From Prototheca cutis (lineage: Eukaryota; Chlorophyta; Trebouxiophyceae; Chlorellales; Chlorellaceae), in assembly GCA_002897115.2 (NCBI GenBank), contig BCIH01000015.1, positions 294,786-358,785 on the forward strand: a DNA stretch of 64,000 nucleotides, read 5' to 3'. How positions within the stretch are numbered: position 1 is the stretch's first letter; each line of letters starts with the position of its first letter. The translations under genes were made by a program, and so were the position numbers. Of the stretch, positions 1 to 12,400 are shown piece after piece. A model generated the notes under the pieces. That model worked only from the letters and a program-made list of their open reading frames with translations, did not search any database and was not told where the DNA came from.

Positions 1-1528
1 GATGGCGAGCACCGCCCGGGGCCCCAGGCACCGCAGCGCGCCGCCCATGGCATCCTGCGCCGCGCGAACGAGCTTCTCGCCCTCGGTCTCCTCGCCCGCT
101 GCGATGTCGGCGTCGGCGTCGCACAGATCTGCCACACGCCGCAGGACCGGCGCCGCCAGCTCAGCGGCACGCTGCCGCGCGTCGGGGACGGCGTTGTCGA
201 TGGCGTCGGCCGCGTGGCCGAGGCGCTCGAAGAAAGTGCGGCAAAGGCCCAGTGCGGCAAGCCAGCCCTCGGCGCCGGCCGTGGCCAGCGCCGCCAACAG
301 GCACGCCCCCACGCCTGCCAGCCCACGCGGCTTGCCAGCGATGCTACCGTGGCTGCTTCTGGAAAGCTCTGCCGAAAGCAGCGGGCCGTCGATCGTCTCA
401 GAAATGGCCTGCGTCGCCGTGCCGGCGGCGCCGGCACGGACCGCATCCAGCTCCGCGCAAAGCAGCGGTAACAGGAACCCCAAAACCCGTGGCAGCGCGG
501 CTGTTGTGGCGTCGAATGCTCCGCGATTATTCTCCAGGTCGCGGAGTGTGGCCAGGCACGCCGCCGCCACGAGGCGCCGGGCACTCACGACCTCTGGGTC
601 GCGGCGCTCCTCGGGCCCCAGCTCGCAGCGCAGGACGGCCTTGAGCGTGGCGGTGACATCGTCCGGGGTCAACCAGGCACGCGCCCCCGGGGACCGCAGC
701 AGGGCCTCCAGTGCCGCGCAGGCCTGACGGCTGAGCAGCGCCTGGCGCAGCGGCAGCAGTGCGATGCAGAGCCTGGTGATGCGCCGCGCGGCCTCGGGCT
801 CGAGCAATGGTAAGCAGCGCTGCAGGGCGCCTAGCAAATGCAGAGCCGCGGCCGTGGCGGCAATGATGGCGGCTTCCGCCTCGGGCCGATGCTTGGCCGG
901 AGCTGCGGCCGCCGCGACGGCCGCGGCGGCCGGCGCCGGCAGCACGCGCTCCGCTTCCTCTGCCACAACGTTCGAGGCCGCGGGCAGCGCCGACCGGGCT
1001 GCATTCGCCCCGCCAGTCGCACCCATGCCGGCGAGCGCCTCGCGCAGGCCGTCCTGGGCCCGGCGGCGGACTTTGGGCCTCGGGTCTTGTGTCGCGCGGA
1101 CGAGGGCGGCAAACTGCGGCAGCACCGCCAACCAGTCGGCCTGGTTGGCCGAGGCCAGGAGCTGACTCAGCGCGCCCAGGGCATGCCTCGCGACCCCGGC
1201 GTCCTCGGCGCCCCGGCCGACCAGGACATTGCCCAACACCGAGGCTGCAGGGGCCAGCTTGGCGCGCAGGACCGCGGGCGGCACGCGCGGCAGCACTGCG
1301 TCGAGAAACGCGGCCATGCCGGCAAGGAGCTCGGGGCTGGCCGCGGTGTCGGGACGCTCCATGCCTGCCATGGCAGCGGCAAACAGCGCGGTGGGGCTAG
1401 GGCCCAGGCCTTCGGCCCGGACAACCTCCACCAGGGCAGAGGCGATGGCCAGCAGCTGGCGACTGCTGGACTGGGTGGAGTGGGCGTGCCGGGCACGCAG
1501 CTCGGCCAGGAACGCGCCGTCGCCTTGG
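1..1528 (-). CDS. RRP12: RRP12-like ribosome biogenesis HEAT-repeat protein (partial)
   Basis: The minus strand is open from about 1528 down to the window edge and encodes about 510 residues of alpha-helical HEAT-type repeats. The segment containing TQDPRPKVRRRAQDGLREAL matches the RRP12/NUC173 family signature. The preceding block (LGPSPTALFAAAM, then AFLDAVLPRVP) matches the N-terminal RRP12 pattern of plants. RRP12 helps export and mature pre-40S and pre-60S particles in the nucleolus. The exon seems to begin at an AG acceptor at 1529-1530 preceded on the sense strand by a long C tract. The first coding exon, about 30 residues, lies upstream of the G/C run and was not located. The 3' end is beyond position 1. 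Confidence 0.72.
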
Positions 1529-2047
1529 CTAGGGCGGCCGGGCAGGGGGGGGGGGGGGCCCCCCCCCCCCCCCCGCCGCCCCCCCCGGGGGGCCCAACCC
1601 CTTCCCGGAAGCCCCCCTTTTTCCCCAGATGGACTTGGATGTTAGATAGGAGAACAGCCCACTCAATAGCCGTGCATCATGGCCGTGCGGAGGGCTCGCC
1701 GGCTGAGAGTGCAAAGCCGGGGCTGGAGGCGCTCCGTCGGCGCGCCTGGGGTAGCGGTCAAGCCAGGTGCCCCAAGGTCACACACTGGTCGGTTGCATAC
1801 ACAAAAGGAATATGAACATGCAATGAATAGCTGTAGCACATCCAGGTTGGATGTGGGTGCCTGCTCGGTCGTCTTTGCTGTGCTGCGTCGCATGCAAACA
1901 ATTCAGGGCGCGAAATACGGCGAACCGACGGACTTCGCTCCTGGGCCCAGACAGATTTCGACACCCCGACAGGTCTCGATTGCCTACCATCCATGCATCG
2001 ATGCCACCATGCGCCATTCATGGTGGTAATGACGTGAGCGTCTTTCT
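1529..2047. promoter_or_regulatory. divergent interval RRP12 / mTERF gene
   Basis: It holds a dense G/C homopolymer block at about 1546-1607 and presumably the first RRP12 exon and both promoters. No convincing ORF was seen. Confidence 0.4.
1546..1607. repeat. G-run/C-run homopolymer block
   Basis: A run of G is followed directly by long C runs and another short G run, making a self-complementary low-complexity block. It lies just before the 3' splice site of RRP12 on the minus strand. Its exact length is likely unreliable in the assembly. Confidence 0.9.
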
Positions 2048-2671
2048 TTGGCGATGCCATGGCGCGCGGGGCCCGCTGGATGGGCCCCCGCTTGCACACG
2101 GCGTGTGCTGACACTGCCACCCAGGCAGTGCCCAGTCCCCTTCAGAGCCGGGGTTCTGGGGAGCCCTCATTTGATCCACCGAACATTAGGACGCCATTTC
2201 AAGCCATGCAACGCACGTGGATCAAGTTCTGACGTGGCAGTGCCCGAGGCTGTCGAGGCCCAGTGGGACAGGTGTACGGCGCTGTTGATGCCGCTGGGGC
2301 TGACGGAGCAAGCCTCTGACGAGGCCATCGCCCGGGCGTTTGGCTGGGGCAAGGGCCGCGGCTACTGGCTGGGCAGCAAGACCGAGCAGCTGCCCGATCC
2401 GGGACAGGTGTCCCGGGTGCTGAGTTGGCTGCAGGACCTGGGCATCACGGCGCCTGCTGACCTGGCAAAGCTTGTCGGCGAGTTTCCTCAGGTCCTGGGT
2501 CTGCCCGTGGACCTCATGCAGCATAATACGGACAAGCTGCGCGGGACGTACCGCATGACGGGCCCCGCACTGGCCGCAGCGATCCGACGCAAGCCGCGGG
2601 TCCTTGGCGCCGTCGTGGACTGCGAAGGCGATTGCCAGGGCAACTGCTCCCGCTGCTTTGCACAGTTCTGA
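2048..2671 (+). CDS. small mTERF-domain protein, probably organellar
   Basis: A single-exon ORF of 207 codons. Residues 1 to about 65 are rich in Arg, Ala and Pro and look like an organelle transit peptide. Residues from about 75 carry the short mTERF-like helical repeats (FGWGKGRGYWLGSK, LVGEFPQVLGLPV, LAAAIRRKPRVLG). The C-terminus is Cys-rich (DCEGDCQGNCSRC followed by FAQF). The same domain-plus-tail architecture occurs in a conserved algal and plant family annotated as mTERF. mTERF proteins bind organellar nucleic acid, but the role of this short subfamily is not established. The 2048 ATG is the first in frame; a later start cannot be excluded. Confidence 0.75.
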   Translation: MAMPWRAGPAGWAPACTRRVLTLPPRQCPVPFRAGVLGSPHLIHRTLGRHFKPCNARGSSSDVAVPEAVEAQWDRCTALLMPLGLTEQASDEAIARAFGWGKGRGYWLGSKTEQLPDPGQVSRVLSWLQDLGITAPADLAKLVGEFPQVLGLPVDLMQHNTDKLRGTYRMTGPALAAAIRRKPRVLGAVVDCEGDCQGNCSRCFAQF

Positions 2672-3464
2672 GGCTTGTTTCATGTTCCAGCAGCATTGGG
2701 AAGCTGCAGTGATGAGCATGCATGAATATTGCCTGGAGGACCGGCCCTATCGCCAGCTGTACCACCATTGACGATCATTTCATGAATCCTGTGACAAAGT
2801 TGCTTTTATGACATTTGTAGAATCCGGACAGAATTCCAATCTTTATTCGTCTCTGCTGTACACGAGCTGTTTCAGTGAGGTGGAAGGAAGAAGGGTGTTT
2901 TTTTTTTCAAGTTGGCATCTTCCGCAGCATCGCCGGCTGCGGCCCGTACCATACTGTGCAGGGCAAAAATGATGAACCTTGCCGAAATTCGTCGACTCCG
3001 ACCTGCACAGCAGGGGCATGCCTCCCAAACAGAATGCCTGTTGGACCGCATTCCCTGGCCGCGTCGCTCAGAGGATGAGTTGGGTTCCTTCTGATAGCAG
3101 GGCAGGTCTTGCAAGGAGGCTTTAGAAAGTCCTGGACATTGAGCCTGGCACGACACTTGTTGCAACTCGGTGGTCCATCATTGAGGCAGTCCACCTTCCT
3201 CTTGCCCTGTGGGGGGTGAGAATTCACAGCCATCAGTGATCCCCAGCAACCCCCGGGGTGATGTGACGCTGTTGCTGGCGGAGCTGGTTGCATTATTTTC
3301 GCGCTGCATGGTACCAGCCCCATGTCCCAAAAGAAATTCGGTGCCGCGGTTTGCGGTCGAAGGCATCCAAAACAGCAGTGTCGCGGACTCAAAACCCCAA
3401 TGATCATGTCGATGTCACATTTCACTGACATCTAGTACATTGTGCATGTGGTTCATGTGCTGCG
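2672..3464. other. intergenic, no gene recognised
   Basis: This holds the 3' flank of the mTERF gene and the 5' flank of the next gene. A 174-codon minus ORF (2907-3431) has neither family likeness nor splice support and was not accepted. Confidence 0.5.
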
Positions 3465-3946
3465 ATGGGAGCTGGACCTATATACGCGGCGGTCTTGGAC
3501 GCCCGGAAGAAGCTGTTTAACAAGAGGCGGGAGGCAGACCAGGCCAGGGCCGATGTGTATCGGGCCTCGCTGGAGAGGAAATCAGGGAGCCGAAGGCGGG
3601 ATGAGAACGCGAGGGACTGGTCATCTGGCCGGTACGTGAGCGTGGACTGCTGGGGCATGGCATCAACACCCATCCCGCCGTGACGGGACATGCCTCGGAA
3701 TGGGGACCCCTTTGCACCAGCCGGTGCGGCGCTGCAATGACCTTCCCATGCCTGGCACAACATTGCAGGGGTCTCTATCCCGTCAACTACGCGGTCCGAG
3801 ACGAACTCGTGGTGCCGGAAGAGAACGCGCTCGATGGACGCTACTCGCCTGAGCCCAGGGAGCAAGCAGGGCAGCAGACAAAGAGGGAGGCAGCAGAGCA
3901 GGCTCGCACAAGCGAGGCCCCGTCCTCAGAACAGCCCAGCCCCTGA
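3465..3946 (+). CDS. small hydrophilic protein of unknown function
   Basis: Two exons (3465-3631 and 3769-3946) joined by a GT-AG intron give a 114-residue protein. The phase is consistent: CG plus G restores Arg at the junction. The N-terminal half begins MGAGPIYAAVLDARKKLFNK, followed by an alternating Lys/Arg/Glu helix. The C-terminal half is acidic and rich in Gln, Glu and Ser. No signal peptide or membrane segment is visible. I do not recognise the family. The gene is convergent with TAF7, with 172 bp between stop codons. An additional upstream exon cannot be excluded. Confidence 0.55.
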
Positions 3947-4118
3947 TTCGCAGAATCAATGGATGGATCTGTAGACCTAAGACATTTCCTTTCCTTGTAC
4001 CCGCTGAGCGTTGCACACCATCGATGGCTATTGTACATGATTGAACGGGGCTTACTATCAATTTATTGTGGGATTTTTGCAAACCTAGAACAGAATTGCG
4101 CTTTTTTGTTTCGGGGCG

Positions 4119-5262
4119 TCACTCGGCCGCCGCCGCCCGTGCACTGCCGCCCTTCTGCTTTGTAACAGGCACCCAGCTGCCTTGCCCAGTCGCTTCGTCC
4201 ACCTCCCAGACTTCCTCGTGATCCACAAACTGCATGTCTTGCGGTGCACCGCCCTGCGGTTTGTTGTTGAGGTCATTGGGGGGCCGGGGGTCACCGGAAT
4301 TTGCATGGGTGGTGGGGCCCAGTCCTTTATCACACACGACGTGCTCCCAGGAGACCTGATGACTGGAAAGCTGTCACATTCAAAATCAAAACAACACCGT
4401 CAACCCCCGAGTGCATGCACACAAGAAAGGGAGAAAGTGCGCACATACCGCGAGGATGGTGAGAAGGGCCAGCTCCACGCGGCTGACAGTCTCCGGATCG
4501 ACGTCGAGTTCAGGGCGGAAGAAGCGGTCACGAGCGTCGTACATCGGCGGCGTGATGCCGCTCCGGNCCTCCCCTGGCGTGCGCTCTAGGGCACTCACGT
4601 CCCCAACAACCAGCACTTGTCCCACGTCGGCGCTCTTGACCAGGTTTATGTCATCGTACGTCTTGTATGTCTCGGCCACGCAGGGCAGGTCCAGCACCGT
4701 CAGCGGGTAGCGTGACCCCCGGAACACAAAGCTGCCATGCCGATCGTCATCTGGAGATTGGGAACATTTTTTTGCGTGTGTACGTGTGAATATGTTTAAA
4801 GGGAGTTGCATATAAAAATTTCGTCTTTCTTGGGGAGGAAGGGCCCCAGCTGTGTAGAGGCAGGCCGCGGGGAGTGTGAATGAGCGGCGCGAGAGTCCAC
4901 GGGACACTGCGCACCAGGCCGCCCGCATCCCTCCCCAGAATGCCTAGCATTTCAAGGCAGCACATTGCTCATCACATTCCAGTACACCAACACCAACGCC
5001 ATCCCCTCAAAGAAAATCGTCCACTTTGCATGCTTGTGGCAGCAGAAAGCACGGGCGGATGGGGGGCTCCTGTGACCAGCGCCAGACGCTCACAGAAAAA
5101 ATCACACCACCACCGCCCCCTCCCAAGCACCTTGCCTTCAAATATGATCTGTGCAGATTTGATGTCCTCCTCCGTGCCGTCACGCAGGCACTGTTTCAAG
5201 GTGGCCGCGAGGGCTGGGTCCAGCACTCGAAGGACGCTGTGCTCCTCGACAATGTCCGCCAT
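4119..5262 (-). CDS. TAF7: TFIID subunit TAF7
   Basis: Three exons on the minus strand (5136-5262, 4449-4750, 4119-4355) encode about 221 residues. The N-terminal TAFII55 domain is clear: EEHSVLRVLDPAL, then GSFVFRGSRYPLTVLDLPC, ETYKTYDDINLVKSADVGQ and ITPPMYDARDRFFRPELD. TAF7 is a TFIID component that contacts TAF1 in RNA polymerase II pre-initiation complexes. Exon 1 joins exon 2 in phase only if the first intron uses a GC donor (GAAG|GCAAGG). The GT two codons downstream would shift the frame. The acidic C-terminus ends in an Ala-rich tail. One N at 4567 falls in exon 2. The start is the ATG at 5262. Confidence 0.9.
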
Positions 5263-5654
5263 GATGGCCACCCTGCATCACGGGCACTCCATGCTAAAGT
5301 TCTCGATGCTTTGCATCTGAAAGGGTATGATAGTAGTTAGAGTCTTCGTGCATTCGTTTTGTGCACCGGCACAGACTTCCCTGCAAGGCAGGTGAATCCC
5401 GACAGGGTCGCGCGGTGGAGACATGCATGGGCCCCATCCACGAGATGCACGATCACCGGCAATCCAGGGCACCCGCCTAGAACAACTCAGCCGGCGCGCA
5501 TTGTGGGCAACAATTTACGCATTTCTCTTTGGAGCATTGGGGTGCGGGCTTGGTGCACGGGCAGTGCTCGGGTGGTGCAGCACCGTGGTGGCCTTGGTGG
5601 CGTGACTAGACGTCGCCTGGCCATCCTTTCGTGCCCTTTCCTCCCTGCGGCGCC
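5263..5654. promoter_or_regulatory. divergent promoter interval TAF7 / bS1m-like
   Basis: This 392 bp interval lies between two divergent start codons and presumably holds both promoters. No clear TATA box or other motif was recognised. Confidence 0.45.
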
Positions 5655-6851
5655 ATGGCGTTGCGACGGGGAAAGATCGTGTCGCAATGGCTGCGGGCCC
5701 TGGCGGGCGGCCGGGCCTATTCCACGCCGGCCGTGAGCCCCATGACGGCTGCCATTGCTGGGGTGCGGGACCCCGCCCACGCCAAGCGCCTGGCGGAGGC
5801 ACTTGGCAGGAAGGTGGAGCACGCCAAGTCTGCCGACGAGGCCTCCCCATCGGAGCTCGAGGTGTGCACGTGTGTTGGTGGGTGGGTGGGTGGGGTGGAT
5901 TGGTGAGTTGAGGGGACGTGGCGGTGGTGGTGCAGGGGGGACTGCCTGTTGTTGCCCCGAAGTCTCCTCTTCACTGCCACCACCAGGTCTTCCAGCACCA
6001 TCTCTTAAATGACACGGTACATTCCAACGTATTCCCCAATATCACACCTGCATCGTCAACCAGCAAACCCCCACTACTACAAATGAAAATCCGCGCAGTA
6101 CGAGCGGGAGGTGTTTCGGCTGCACAACAGCAGCATGCGGCTGAGCGGGACCATGATCCGTGCACGGGTGCTGTCTTCCAGCAAGCAGCGGCTGCTGGTG
6201 GACACCGGCGTGCGCGTTGCATCCATCCCTCCATCGGAAATCACACCCGATTGTGTGGTGGATCCGCGGCCCGGCCCCCGCGCCCCCGGGGCCGTGCTTC
6301 CCGGGGACATCCTGAGGGTGTTCCTGGAGCACCCCGAGACCCCCGGCGGCGGGCCGCTGGTCTCCGGCCAGGCGGCCGCGGGCGAGCGGCGGCTGCGGGC
6401 CATATGGGCCGAGCTGGAGGCACGCTACGCCGCGGGCCTGCCCGTCCGGGGCCGTGTACTTAACCAGCTTGCCGGCGGCTGGGCCGTCGGTGTGGGCGGG
6501 CTGGTCGCGTTCCTACCTCAGGCTGCGGCCACGTGGGCGACGCAGCAGCGTGTCGGCGAGCTCCGCGATTTCCGGATCCAAGGCATGAACCCTGCCCGCC
6601 GCAACGTCGTGCTCGTGGACGCTCGCCGCCGCGCGTCAGCCCCACGACCAAAAGAAAGCACGAACGCGCGGGCGGTGAGGCGGGAAGCGGAGGCACTCAA
6701 GGCCGCCCTGGGTCTCGACGGAAAGACCGAGGACGGCGTCACTGCTGGTGCGGCTGTGCAGGAGTCCGAGTCAGCGCAAGCGTCGAAGCAGCAGGAGCAG
6801 AAGGAACATGTGCCAGGAGAGGGCAAGACGGAGGGCAAAGGAGCTGCGTGA
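5655..6851 (+). CDS. mitochondrial small-subunit ribosomal protein bS1m-like (S1 domains)
   Basis: Two exons (5655-5861 and 6099-6851) give 319 residues. The N-terminus (MALRRGKIVSQWLRALAGGR) is basic and lacks acidic residues, like a mitochondrial presequence. The body has two S1/OB-like segments. One is at about residues 85-130, around TMIRARVLSSSKQRLLVDTG. A clearer one is at about 184-243, with RGRVLNQLAGGWAVGVGG, VAFLPQ and a closing segment near NPARRNVVLVD. S1 proteins hold mRNA on the small ribosomal subunit. The tail from about 250 is charged and low in complexity. The divergent S1 repeats keep the exact ribosomal assignment tentative; another organellar S1 RNA-binding protein is possible. 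Confidence 0.6.
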
Positions 6852-7198
6852 ATGCTGGTGGCCAGAGTGACGACCCCATTCCCCTGCAATGATGGGAGCA
6901 CGCTGGAAACGATGTGGAAGAACTCCCATGCCCCTAGGTTGCTTACTGTGCATGAAACAGGAGCCGGTCCGTTGGTCAGCAGGTCCAAGATGTAAGGACA
7001 CTGCATGCATGCCCCCAGACAACAGGAGAGCTCAGCAATGCGATAATGTGCGCCGAAAAGCCAGAGGTTCCTCGAGACAATTCTGTCAGGCGCCAACGCG
7101 CTAGGTCCGCATCCCCAGCTTGGATGCGTTGTCTGGCATATGCATGGCATTTCTCCCGAGGTTTATCGTATGATGCGGGATTGTCGCAGGCCGCGATC
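6852..7198. other. intergenic, nothing recognised
   Basis: This holds the 3' flank of the bS1m-like gene and the 5' flank of the following same-strand gene. No conserved motif was seen. Confidence 0.45.
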
Positions 7199-8759
7199 AT
7201 GCACGTGAGCTCGAGAGTGGACGCCTGGTGCGCCAGGCAGGCAGCCTGGACACGCAGGCTCCAGGGCCAGACCTACTTCACCACCGCTCGCCCGAGATGC
7301 GCGGCCACACTGTCTCGTCCCTTGACAGACAATCCAAGGGCGCAGGGCCTGGTGCAGAGAGGACCGCCCAGGGCCGTGTCGGACATGGATTTTACCTCGC
7401 ACCTAGCGTCCTGGGAAGACTGGCCCCAGAACGGCGAGCGGGAGAAGTACCTTCGGCGGGAGGGCGAGGAGAGCTTTGATGATGCCCCCCAGGACGAGCC
7501 CTGGGGACCCACGGTGAGACGAGTTGTGTGGTGTTGGCTGGGGAGGGAGGGTGTGTGTGCAAGTGGCTCTGGGCCCCTTGGCCCCCATTGGCCTGCGTTC
7601 AAATCATTGGAGGAATTTTTGGGGAGGGGGTGCACTGGATAGCCCCCTTGGATGGCATGCTCGAGCCTTCCTACCCTGCCACCTACTTTGCCATATCCAT
7701 AGCTCGCACGAGAGTCATTGCCACTGCACAAACTCCCTCGTCAACAGGTGCTGGTGGCGGCGGGGTTCCGCCCGGACGAGCTGGCGGAGCTGCGAAGGGG
7801 TCTGGATGCGGCGGGGGCATCCGACGTTCCCCTCCTCCCCGGAACACCGGCCGTGCTGGGCCACCGCGTCTCGAAGCTGGACAGTCTGGAAGAACCCGCA
7901 TGGTCAGAGGCACTGCCTCCTGAGCTGGCAAACCTCAACGGCACCGGCGGGCCCAAGGCGTTGCTTGCATCGGGGCTCGATGTCCGTGCCCAGTTCCAGC
8001 TGTGGTCCCTGCTTCAGAGCGTGGGGCTCGGCCGCATCTGCCTGGCGATGGTGGGCCCGGACGACCTCGACACCCGAGTTTCGATCCTTCTGTCCAGAGC
8101 AGTCGAGGTGGGTTCATTTGTTCATGGATCAAGCGGGATAGAGGGAAGGAGAAGGGGTGAGGGGTTTGTCTTGAATGTGCCTTATGGGCGGTGAGGGGAT
8201 GGAAGGAAGGTGCATGCATTCCGGCTTAAGTCTTGTAGCAACCTGTCTTTATACACAGACTCTCTCCCCCCCCCCCCCCCCAACACAAACAACACACACA
8301 CAGGATGAGAGATCTGCGGAGGCCGAGCATGGCCCTGTGCCCATGAACTGGGGCAGCGGCGGCGGCTGGAACAGGGATGCGGCCCCGGCCTGGGGCATGG
8401 GGTCGGACGGGTTTGATCCCGGCATGGAGGACGACACGGATGGTGACGAGGACGAGGGTGAGAGCGACAGCGACAGCGACGAGAGCCGGTCAAGCGCCAG
8501 TTGGGCTGCCATGCTGAAGAGCGAGCTGCTGCGGGAGAATGGCGTGGATAGGCGCCAGGGGCCTGAAGCTCACCCTCTGGGCTCGGAGACGGTGCAGGTC
8601 GGCGGTGCCGTTGCAGAGGAGCCCGGGGCCGAGCCTGGTTCCGAAGGAAAGTACAGTGTCAGCCGGGAAGCTGTGGAGCGGGCGTCCAAGGGCTGGAACA
8701 TGGACATCGATGAGTTCCTGGCAGATGCAAGAGAAAAAGGCTTTGACATCCGGCCTTGA
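7199..8759 (+). CDS. conserved algal protein of unknown function
   Basis: Three exons in perfect phase (7199-7513, 7748-8107, 8304-8759) encode 376 residues. The N-terminus, from MHVSSRVDAWCARQAAWTRR, is Arg-rich and looks like an organelle transit peptide. Exon 2 encodes an alpha/beta segment starting VLVAAGFRPDELAELRRGLD and ending near DDLDTRVSILLSRAVE; it faintly resembles DUF3783-type domains. Exon 3 is mostly disordered, with an acidic Asp/Glu/Ser stretch near residues 260-285, and ends in a short conserved-looking helix (GWNMDIDEFLADAREKGFDI). The second intron has a C-run just before its acceptor. The function is not known to me. Confidence 0.65.
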
Positions 8760-9123
8760 CAATCGTACGTACGTTGGAGTAACGACGTTGAGCCATACCT
8801 TTTCTTCTCCCAATGTCCACATCAACATCCATATCCATGTCCAAACCCTTGTCCGATGCCCCCTACGTACCCATACCCACACCTGGTTGTCCCTTGCCTG
8901 CCCTACAGCCGGTGACTGTGTTTTTGGCCTGCGAAACGGAATAGAAATCTTGTTTGTTTTCATGTTTGTTGGAGTACTCTTGCATGTGTGCGCGCGTGTA
9001 TGCCTTCGGATGCCTGCGACGGGTTGGTGTCCACCCCCCCCCCCCCATGAATACATCCGCAAGGTTGGCGCTGGTACCATCGGTGATGCAGTTTGGGGTG
9101 TCGGCGGTTTACTCCAAGCCCCC

Positions 9124-9154
<31 letters not shown>

Positions 9155-9494
9155 CCACCATTGCCTTGCCAAATAGTTTGGCCACCCCTGTGGGGCCATG
9201 TTTTCTGTCATGTATGTTATTTTCTCTCTTTCTTGTCCATTCTTTTATCCTGCAAATGGCCCAGCCTGGCGGGCGCCCTGTGAAAATGTGAAATCAATCT
9301 TGCATGGTTGCATGGTCGCCCGGGGGGGTTCCCCCTTTCCTGGAGAGGGAACAGAGGGACCTTGAGATCCCACGGGGGGTGGGGAAGACACCTTCCTCCT
9401 AAATACGAAATGGGCCTCCGGCCCAAGAAAGCTCGATGGGCGGCATTCCTCCGCGTCTACAACACTGATCGAACAATTGGGTTGCCGAGACAGC
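8760..9494. other. intergenic with C-run
   Basis: This is the promoter region of the DEMETER-like gene. It contains a C homopolymer at about 9125-9153 and T/G-rich low-complexity sequence. No ORF was accepted. Confidence 0.45.
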
Positions 9495-12400
9495 ATGGAT
9501 CCAGGGCCCGGAGAAGCTTCTGTTGACGTACCGGGACCTAGCCCGGAATCCTGCCGCGATGAGACCGAGCCGATGGCAGAAACCAAACCCAGACCCACGG
9601 CAAGCAATACCGGAATGAACAATATGGTGGAATGGCTTGTGAATCAGCCCGACATCATCAAAGCTCTCGATGGCGTCGAGTCCCCAGTGCTCGACCGGCT
9701 CGAGATGGATGGCCCCGCCCCCGCCGCAAGCCGTGAGTATCCAGGTAGGCTGCGCCTGTCACCGCCCCCCGCCCCTGGCATTCCGCAATGCTGTCCGGAT
9801 TTCCGGTCTTCATGCTGACCACATTGCAGTACTGCATTGGGGAAATCGCTGGTTGGATGCCCCGTCGCGCACTGTCTGCCGTCCGGGTAAATGATTGACT
9901 CCCCACCCCCGCCAGGACCCACTACAGCCGTGGAGCAACCGGATGCGGCCGCCCCCCTCCCAGACATCGAGGACGCCCCCATCCAATCCAGCGTCACTCC
10001 ACAGATTGCGCTTCAGCTTCCGCAATTAAGCCGGATCCCTCGAAGTGCGAACGGGCATGCAGGGGACGGGAGGCGGTTTTAGGGGCGAGTCTTGGTCTGA
10101 GGTCCCCGGAAGTTGACACTGGTAGGGTTTGGGCGGTCTCTCACCTCCCTCGCCCTCATGCTCACCACGGCCAGAACGGAGGGCCCATGTCCTGAAAGAA
10201 GGAGCACTTACCATGGTGACATATGGCGCGGACGAGACCTTGCTATGGCACAAGCGAATTGCCTCCTTTCAACAGGCAATGAGGTGGGCCAAGCTCCATG
10301 GGGCTCCAAGTCATTGCTGTGCAGGAGACTTGTGCAAACCCCACTGGGGCTCGGTTGACCCTAAGAGTGAGCGAGAGGGCTGCAGGTGCATGGTGCCATG
10401 GTAGAATTCCTGCACTCAGCCCCGCAACACACAAAACACACACAGAGGCGTGCTCGGCGACCGGAGACGGACATTTCTCTGGTCTGGGTCCGTCCTTGAC
10501 TCGGTCATCGGCGCCTTTCTCACCCAGAACGTGGCGGACCACCTTTCCAGCAGCGCCTTTATGATCCTGGCAGCTCGCTACCCAAGAAAGGAAGGAAGTT
10601 TGGATGCAGCCTCGGACACTGTGGACTGGGAAGCCGTGCGGACCGCGCCCCCAGAGGAGGTGCGTGGCGAGTGCTTGACAGGTGCTGCAAAGTCCCTGGG
10701 CTTTCTGCGTCCCTGGTGTGTGGAAAAAGGGGTTGTTGTGCATGCAGTTGGTGCAGGTAAATCCAACTCTCTCCAAATCAATGCAGTCAACTACAACTCT
10801 GAATGAGGATCACTCCCTAGTTGAAAGCAGATTGCGGATGCCATCAAGGTTCGTGGAATGCAAAATTTCCTGACTACCAGGATCCAGGAATGCCTGAATC
10901 ACATCCGCCGCGTCAACATTGCCCGAAACCGAGGCAGAGATTGGACGACCGTTGTGTTGAGTGGCAGTGATGCGGCCACGAGCGCTGGAGTTACGAGGGG
11001 GACAGGCAATGCTTCGGTGGTTCCGGCAGCCGATGCAGCACCAGATGCAGGGCGTCCAGCAGCTGAGGGGCTTCAAGTTCCTGAAGGCCCTGGCGCGCTG
11101 GGTGAAGACAACAGCAAGAGAATCGAAACAGATGGAGCACCAGAGGAGCCCCCAGCTCCTGGAGCACATGCTGATAGCGAGGAGGCAAAGTGTGCACCGG
11201 ACAGGGAGCTGGATGACATTGAGCTCACGGAAGACCCGATACAGCTGCTGTCACTGGAGTGGGTCCGGGAGCGGCCTGCCAAGGAAGCACACGAGTTCCT
11301 GTCGAGCCTGAGAGGTATGGCTGTATGACCTTTGTAGTGTTTCAAGCCATTGTTTGTCTACATGTTTGCATGTGTACTCATCCTCCTGCGTGGCATCAGG
11401 GTTTTATGGCACCACGCAAAGGGTGCCAGACCCACACGTCCAACGATTGTTTCCTGCAGGGCTGGGAAGAAAGAGCGTCGCCTGCATCGTCCTTTTGACC
11501 CTGCATGGAAAAGAGTTTCCCGTCGATGTGAACGTGGGCCGCATTGCAGCACGGTGGGTTCAGTGCTTGAGAGTGCACTGTGATGGTTGGTTGAAAAAGA
11601 GAGGGGCTTGCCCTTGCATGACAACCCCAAGGGAGGCAGCTTCCGCACAGCACGATTCATCGCATGGCCACCAATATCCGCAGACTTGGATGGATCCCTC
11701 TGGATGCTGAAGATGCTGTAGAAGAGCTGGACGACTATGCCCCAGAGCCCGAAGTCCACAAGTACCTGCACAGCAGGCATGTGCGGATGTGTTGGTGGGG
11801 GATGCCATGCTGTGTTCACTGTCATGTCAATTCTCAATCTGAAACCAGCTGCTGTGGCTGTGAATCCTCGTCAGTCAGGCATGCAAGGATGAAACTCTTG
11901 ATGGGCTCTTCTGCAAGGGCAACCAAGGGATGCAGGAATGTCTTTGAGATCACCACATTCTGATGACTGGCATGCCATTGGTATCGCAGGTTGATCACCT
12001 TTGACGTAGAGACGCTGTACGAGCTCCACTATCAAATGATCACCCTGGCAAGCAAGCAGAAAATGCTGTTTTTTTCTTGTGTGGGGGTGGTGGGGAAGAG
12101 GCGTGGGAAGGTGGCCGGTGCGTCGCTGGTGCAGCTGGTGCTCGTGGTAAGCTAAACCGCACGCACTATGACGTGCGCCTTCCAAGCAACCCCCTTTCCC
12201 AAACCACGCCCTCATCCGTGCAGGGCAAGGTGTTTTGCAACAAGCTGCGGCCAAACTGTGGCGCATGCCCACTCCGGGGCACGTGCGAGTTTGCGGTGAA
12301 TGGCGGCCAGAGCCGGCCAGCAAAGAAGAAAGCGCGGCCACCAGATATCTCATCCGTCTTCGTCCTGGACCCCTTTCCCCCGCAACCACCATCGCTGAGG

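Noticed and set aside
2..1815. Long plus-strand ORFs at the left edge
   Set aside because: They are shadows of the GC-rich RRP12 exon on the minus strand: composition is Ala/Arg/Ser-biased with no family likeness, while the minus frame reads as a conserved HEAT protein.
2907..3431. 174-codon minus ORF
   Set aside because: No family likeness, Cys/Pro/His-rich random composition, no splice partners.
5130..5131. GT donor for TAF7 exon 1 (AAG|GTGCTT)
   Set aside because: It leaves the junction out of phase with exon 2. The GC donor four bases upstream restores the frame and the TAF7 alignment.
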